A stretch of DNA of 64,000 nucleotides, taken from positions 62,001 to 126,000 of the forward strand of contig JAEZCE010000027.1 of the NCBI GenBank assembly GCA_023429995.1. Direction: 5' to 3'. The notes beneath the pieces were generated by a model. The model worked only from the letters and a program-made list of their open reading frames with translations, was not told where the DNA came from and made no database searches. The translations under genes and the position numbers were made by a program. This stretch comes from Bacillota bacterium. Lineage in GTDB: Bacteria; Bacillota; UBA4882; UBA8346. Positions 60,111 through 64,000 of this stretch are shown one piece after another (the stretch's first letter is position 1; each line of letters begins with the position of its first letter).

Positions 60111-60635
60111 ATGTTCATGAATTTAGCCTGTTATATTACTTCGATCCGCTTTATATTGGCGCCATTAATTTTTTGGCAATTGACCAACCATTCATCCTCT
60201 TCCGTTTTTTGGGTGGTCATCATGTTGCTTTTGGCAGGGTGTACTGATATAGCCGATGGATGGGTAGCCAGGTCCCTCCATCAAGTCAGTGAATTAGGAA
60301 AAGCCCTTGACCCTCTGGCTGATAAACTGGTAATATTCGGGACATTGCTGGGACTGACCTGGTGGGGGCTGCCGCTTTGGATGGTTTTGGTTTACCTAGT
60401 CAAAGAAGGGCTTCAAATTTTGGCGGGATTTGTGTTATTACGGAAATGGCGCCAGTTAATATCCTCCAATTTTTGGGGCAAATCATCGACGGTAATTTTT
60501 TTCATTGGGTTTGCATCATTTTTTATAAGGCCTATTTTAGGAATGATTTTCATCGGTTTGGCCATTGCCGATTCAATATACGCTTTGTTTACTTATTATC
60601 AAGCTTTTGTCAGGATGAAACAAAAGGAACCATAA
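60111..60635 (+). CDS. pgsA: CDP-alcohol phosphatidyltransferase, PgsA-like
   Basis: A 174-residue membrane protein with the full CDP-alcohol phosphotransferase motif DIADGWVARS...LGKALDPLADK near residues 45-70, which binds the metal and CDP. Length and pattern fit phosphatidylglycerophosphate synthase, which makes PGP from CDP-diacylglycerol and glycerol-3-phosphate. The ATG at 60111 follows GGAG by 8 bases. A related synthase with another alcohol acceptor cannot be excluded. Confidence 0.85.
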   Translation: MFMNLACYITSIRFILAPLIFWQLTNHSSSSVFWVVIMLLLAGCTDIADGWVARSLHQVSELGKALDPLADKLVIFGTLLGLTWWGLPLWMVLVYLVKEGLQILAGFVLLRKWRQLISSNFWGKSSTVIFFIGFASFFIRPILGMIFIGLAIADSIYALFTYYQAFVRMKQKEP

Positions 60636-60744
60636 TTTTCCTTCGGCTAGGAAACCGCCAGAAAATATATTTTTTAAGATAGAATATGGAATGATAATGG
60701 CGTAAATTGGAGAGTACCGAATTAAACTTTTAGGAGAATAAACT

Positions 60745-61332
60745 TTGCGGGCTAGAAATGCTGAATATGAACGTACTGCTGTAAAACCGGATCAGTATCC
60801 ATCGGTTTATTTACCGGAAATCGCTTTTGTAGGTCGTTCCAATGTTGGTAAATCATCCATGATTAATAGCCTCATTGGCAAAAAAAATTTGGCCTATGTG
60901 GGAGCAAAGCCTGGTAAAACCAGGGGAATCAATTTTTATAATATTGATGGGCGGTTTTATTTTGTTGATTTGCCTGGATATGGCTATGCGAAAATTTCTC
61001 TTTCCGAAAAGTCATTGTGGGATCAGATGATTACTCAATATTTAGAAACGCGCGCCCAGTTGAAATCGATCATTATGGCGGTGGATTGCCGGCACACCCC
61101 AACCGAACATGACCAAATGATGGTTGAATGGATTCAAAGCCATTCAATACCTTTTCTTGTTGTGGCGGCAAAGACTGATAAAATACCCCGCAGTCAACTC
61201 AACGGTAAGTTATTTGAGATCAAGAACGTCTTGGATTTACCAGACGAAATTGAAATTATCGGCTTCTCGACCCTTAACAAACAGGGAATTGACAAATTAT
61301 GGAGTAAAATTACCCCCCAGATTGAAAAATGA
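60745..61332 (+). CDS. engB: Ribosome biogenesis GTPase EngB (YsxC/YihA)
   Basis: A 195-residue TRAFAC GTPase. G1 is GRSNVGKSS (residues 30-38), G3 is DLPGYGYAK and G4 is AAKTDK; the TRGINFYN switch I is typical of EngB. The family assists late assembly of the large ribosomal subunit. The start is TTG with AGGAG 8 bases upstream; the family usually starts about 20 residues before G1, in agreement. Confidence 0.94.
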   Translation: MRARNAEYERTAVKPDQYPSVYLPEIAFVGRSNVGKSSMINSLIGKKNLAYVGAKPGKTRGINFYNIDGRFYFVDLPGYGYAKISLSEKSLWDQMITQYLETRAQLKSIIMAVDCRHTPTEHDQMMVEWIQSHSIPFLVVAAKTDKIPRSQLNGKLFEIKNVLDLPDEIEIIGFSTLNKQGIDKLWSKITPQIEK

Positions 61333-61494
61333 CTTTAAATAAGTTTTTATGAACAAAAAAGAGGAATTATTTTAATTTGCCTTGAATATGTAATACAATA
61401 TTACAGAATGATTCGATTCTGCAATGTAAACAGTAGTTCATTAAAAGGCTCCCATTTCTTAAAGAATAGCTTGACCGAAAGGAGTAATGTTGGA

Positions 61495-62049
61495 ATGGAA
61501 GAAACGATTAAAGAAATCGCCGAACGGATAAAAGGTTTGAGGGATATCATGGGTATTAGTATGGATGATATGGCTAAAACTTTAAAAATTTCCACGGAGT
61601 TATATCAGGAATATGAAAGCGGTAATGTCGATATTCCCGCCAGTGCACTTTATATCTTGGCGCAACGTTTTAATATTGAATTGACGGCGCTGCTTACCGG
61701 AGAGGATCCCCATTTACATAGTTATGCCTTAACCCGTAATGGTAAAGGGATTTCCGTTGAGAGGCGCAAAGATTACAAGTATCAAAATTTGGCTTTAAAC
61801 TTTATTCACAAAAAAGCCGAACCCTTTATGGTTACAGTTGAACCCGAACCAGAAGACGCGCCGGTCCATTTAAACAATCATCCGGGCCAAGAATTTGATT
61901 ATGTCTTGGAAGGCGCTCTTAAAATCGTCCTTGGAAAACATGAATTGATTCTGAACGAAGGGGATTCACTTTTTTACGATTCCAATATCGACCACGGAAT
62001 GAAAGCCCTAAACGGCAAAACGGTAAAATTTTTGGCAATCATCTTATAA
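61495..62049 (+). CDS. XRE-family regulator with C-terminal cupin domain
   Basis: A 184-residue protein. Residues 1-65 form a helix-turn-helix of the XRE type (ERIKGLRDIMGISMDDMAKT, LKISTELYQEYESGN). Residues 100-184 form a cupin (HLNNHPGQEFDYVLEGALKI, LNEGDSLFYDSNIDHGMKAL). Such proteins bind a small ligand in the cupin and control a neighbouring gene. It lies 47 bases before the acyl-CoA ligase gene and probably regulates it. The ATG at 61495 follows AAAGGAG by 10 bases. Confidence 0.87.
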   Translation: MEETIKEIAERIKGLRDIMGISMDDMAKTLKISTELYQEYESGNVDIPASALYILAQRFNIELTALLTGEDPHLHSYALTRNGKGISVERRKDYKYQNLALNFIHKKAEPFMVTVEPEPEDAPVHLNNHPGQEFDYVLEGALKIVLGKHELILNEGDSLFYDSNIDHGMKALNGKTVKFLAIIL

Positions 62050-62096
62050 AATAATCCGCGCCCACACGATATTTATGATAAGGAGAGGCTCACACC

Positions 62097-63764
62097 ATGC
62101 TGGAAAAATACATCGATTTAAAAGATTATCATTCATTTGAAGAATTTCAGGAAAATTTTAACGTTAAGGTTCCAGAAAATTTTAATTTTGCTTATGATGT
62201 TGTAGATGAGTGGGCAAGGAAATCTCCGGATAAAATTGCCATGGTCTGGTGCGATGAAAAAGGCGCCGAAGCCACATTCACCTTTGGGCAAATGAAATAT
62301 TACAGTGACAAAGCAGCCAACTTTTTTCGGTCCGTGGGAATTCAAAAAGGCGACTCGGTGATGTTGATTTTGAGACGGCGCTACGAATTTTGGTTTTCCA
62401 TTATCGCATTGCATAAAATCGGCGCCGTTTGTATCCCGGCCACTCATTTATTGAAGAAAAAGGATTTGGTTTATCGGAACACCGCGGCGGAAGTTAAAAT
62501 GGTGGTTGCGGTTGCCGGAGATGAAGTCATCGAGCACATTGATGAGGCTCAGAGTGAATCTCCGTCATTGAAATATAAGGCTTTAGTGGGTGGAAACCGG
62601 GAAGGCTGGTACAACTTTAGCAAAGAACTGGAGAAGGCAAGCGAAGATTGGACCCAGCCGACCGGCGCCGCCATGACCCAAAATCATGATGTGATGTTGT
62701 TATATTTCACTTCAGGCACCACTGGTTATCCCAAAATGGTAATCCATAATTATATATATCCCTTAGGCCATATCGTAACAGCCAAATATTGGCAGTGCGT
62801 CGAAGAGGACAAGCTTCATTTGACAGTATCCGAAACCGGATGGGCCAAATCGGTCTGGGGCAAGTTGTATGGGCAATGGTTGGCCGGAGCGGTGGTCTTT
62901 GTCTATGATTTTGATAAATTTGTTCCGAAAGATCTGTTGAATATGATTGCCAAGCATAAGATAGCGACTTTTTGCGCGCCGCCGACCATATACCGCTATC
63001 TCATTAAAGAGGACTTTACGCAATATGATTTAAGCAACTTAAAATATTGCGCTGTTGCCGGTGAACCTTTAAACCCGGAAGTCTATAATAAATTTTTGAG
63101 TTTAACGGGAATTCGTTTACGGGAAGGCTATGGTCAGACCGAACTTACCGTTACACTGGCTACCTATCCTTGGATAGAACCCAAACCGGGATCCATGGGG
63201 AAACCTTCGCCCGGTTACGAAATCGATATTATTGATATTTATGATGAAAAAGGACGTTCCTGTGAAGTCGGAGAAATCGGAGAGATTGTGGTAAGAACCG
63301 ATAAAAAAGTCCCGGTAGGTCTGTTTGAAGGGTATTACCGCGATTCCGAGTTGACCCAGAGCGTCTGGCATGATGGACTTTACCACACCGGTGATACTGC
63401 TTGGCGTGATGAAGACGGTTATTTCTGGTTTGTGGGCCGCACCGACGATGTGATTAAGAGCTCCGGTTACCGGATCGGGCCCTTTGAGGTGGAAAGCGCC
63501 CTTTTGGAACATCCCGCGGTTTTGGAGTGCGCTGTAACCGCCGTGCCGGATGAGGTCAGGGGTCAAGTCGTGAAAGCGACTATTGTTCTAACGAAAAATT
63601 ATACCCCGGGTGATGCTTTGGTTAAGGAGTTGCAGGAACATGTTAAAAATGTCACCGCGCCTTATAAGTACCCGAGAATTATTGAGTTTGTCGATGAACT
63701 TCCCAAGACGATCAGCGGGAAGATCCGCCGGGTGGAAATACGTGAGAAGGATCATGTCGATTAA
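62097..63764 (+). CDS. AMP-forming acyl-CoA synthetase (acetyl/medium-chain type)
   Basis: A 555-residue ANL-superfamily ligase. The P-loop-like A3 motif is LLYFTSGTTGYPKMVIHN, A5 is REGYGQTELT, A7 is YHTGDTAWRDEDGY and A10 holds the catalytic Lys in PKTISGKIRRVEIRE. This is the acyl-CoA synthetase medium-chain (ACSM)-like group, making acyl-CoA from a carboxylic acid, ATP and CoA. The exact acid is unknown. GGAG lies 11 bases upstream. A cupin regulator precedes it and a terminator follows. Confidence 0.88.
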   Translation: MLEKYIDLKDYHSFEEFQENFNVKVPENFNFAYDVVDEWARKSPDKIAMVWCDEKGAEATFTFGQMKYYSDKAANFFRSVGIQKGDSVMLILRRRYEFWFSIIALHKIGAVCIPATHLLKKKDLVYRNTAAEVKMVVAVAGDEVIEHIDEAQSESPSLKYKALVGGNREGWYNFSKELEKASEDWTQPTGAAMTQNHDVMLLYFTSGTTGYPKMVIHNYIYPLGHIVTAKYWQCVEEDKLHLTVSETGWAKSVWGKLYGQWLAGAVVFVYDFDKFVPKDLLNMIAKHKIATFCAPPTIYRYLIKEDFTQYDLSNLKYCAVAGEPLNPEVYNKFLSLTGIRLREGYGQTELTVTLATYPWIEPKPGSMGKPSPGYEIDIIDIYDEKGRSCEVGEIGEIVVRTDKKVPVGLFEGYYRDSELTQSVWHDGLYHTGDTAWRDEDGYFWFVGRTDDVIKSSGYRIGPFEVESALLEHPAVLECAVTAVPDEVRGQVVKATIVLTKNYTPGDALVKELQEHVKNVTAPYKYPRIIEFVDELPKTISGKIRRVEIREKDHVD

Positions 63765-63812
63765 AAAAGGGTATTCCAATGAACCATTCGTATGATTCGT
63801 TGTAATTTCACT

Positions 63813-63850
63813 AAACTGTTGATTTTTTGTCAACAGTTTATTTTTATTTT
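63813..63850 (+). terminator. Intrinsic terminator after the acyl-CoA synthetase gene
   Basis: AAACTGTTGA and TCAACAGTTT form a perfect 10-bp stem with a 7-base loop, followed by ATTTTTATTTTT. Confidence 0.88.
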
Positions 63851-63975
63851 TCGGGCTTGATTGTTTACATGCAATCGAAAACAGCTTTCGCTCGGCTTAA
63901 ATCCCAGGAAAAAAATTTGTATGAAAACTGAATTCCGGCAGGCATAATAAGTTTATTAAAGAGTGGGAGGTACTT

Positions 63976-64000
63976 ATGCTGCGTTTGCTGTTATTACTTA
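63976..64000 (+). CDS. Start of a gene leaving the right edge
   Basis: GGGAGG stands 5 bases before an ATG at 63976, and the visible codons read MLRLLLLL. The hydrophobic start suggests a signal peptide or membrane protein. Nothing more can be said from eight residues. Confidence 0.55.

Overview
The window reads as chromosomal DNA of a diderm, nitrogen-fixing, probably spore-forming member of the Firmicutes. The evidence is a clostridial-type nif operon with nifI1/nifI2 between nifH and nifD, a YtxC-like sporulation-associated protein, YesM/YesN-type two-component systems, strong AGGAGG-type ribosome binding sites with several TTG starts, and a patatin protein carrying its own outer-membrane barrel, which only makes sense in a cell with an outer membrane. 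A Limnochordia/Hydrogenispora-like or Negativicutes-like lineage would fit. That placement is inference, because no rRNA gene is present.

Layout. 1-12.5 kb holds housekeeping and accessory genes: a truncated endonuclease/exonuclease/phosphatase gene at the left edge, a PhoU-like protein with a Na/Pi cotransporter, a small phosphodiesterase, a pair of M16 peptidases, a MocR-type regulator, two GNAT-like small proteins each next to a GntR-type regulator, a flavodoxin-fold oxidoreductase, a QueG-like Fe-S protein, and a 21/42-bp tandem repeat array. 12.5-15.4 kb carries an MFS transporter, a broken chemotaxis receptor and an alpha/beta hydrolase.

15.6-35.8 kb is a sugar or polyol uptake and catabolism region with two modules of similar composition. 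Module A has a histidine kinase, an AraC-type response regulator, two periplasmic binding proteins, an RpiB-like isomerase, an RbsA-type ATPase, a permease and a zinc dehydrogenase. Module B has a ROK kinase, a GmhA-like SIS protein, a response regulator, a histidine kinase with almost no extracytoplasmic part, an RbsA-like protein that has lost every nucleotide-binding motif, an intact RbsA-type ATPase, a permease and a binding protein. The sensor-less kinase next to the dead ATPase is the best candidate for an undescribed system: a transporter-coupled sensing device.

36-45 kb holds the patatin/outer-membrane protein, topoisomerase III, L-serine dehydratase, an EVE protein, a rhomboid-like protein without the catalytic serine motif, and an ABC-F ATPase. 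45.1-55.6 kb is a compact nif operon: H, I1, I2, D, K, E, N, B, a [2Fe-2S] ferredoxin and V. Three copies of a 17-bp element (two direct, one inverted) lie upstream of nifH, and two of them bracket a sigma-A-like promoter. A tRNA-Val follows directly, with its promoter overlapping the nifV stop codon.

55.9-64 kb contains ytxC, guaB, a 7TM diguanylate cyclase, pgsA, engB, an XRE-cupin regulator with an AMP-forming acyl-CoA ligase, and the first codons of a gene leaving the right edge. All functional calls come from reading translated sequences and motifs; no database search was run.
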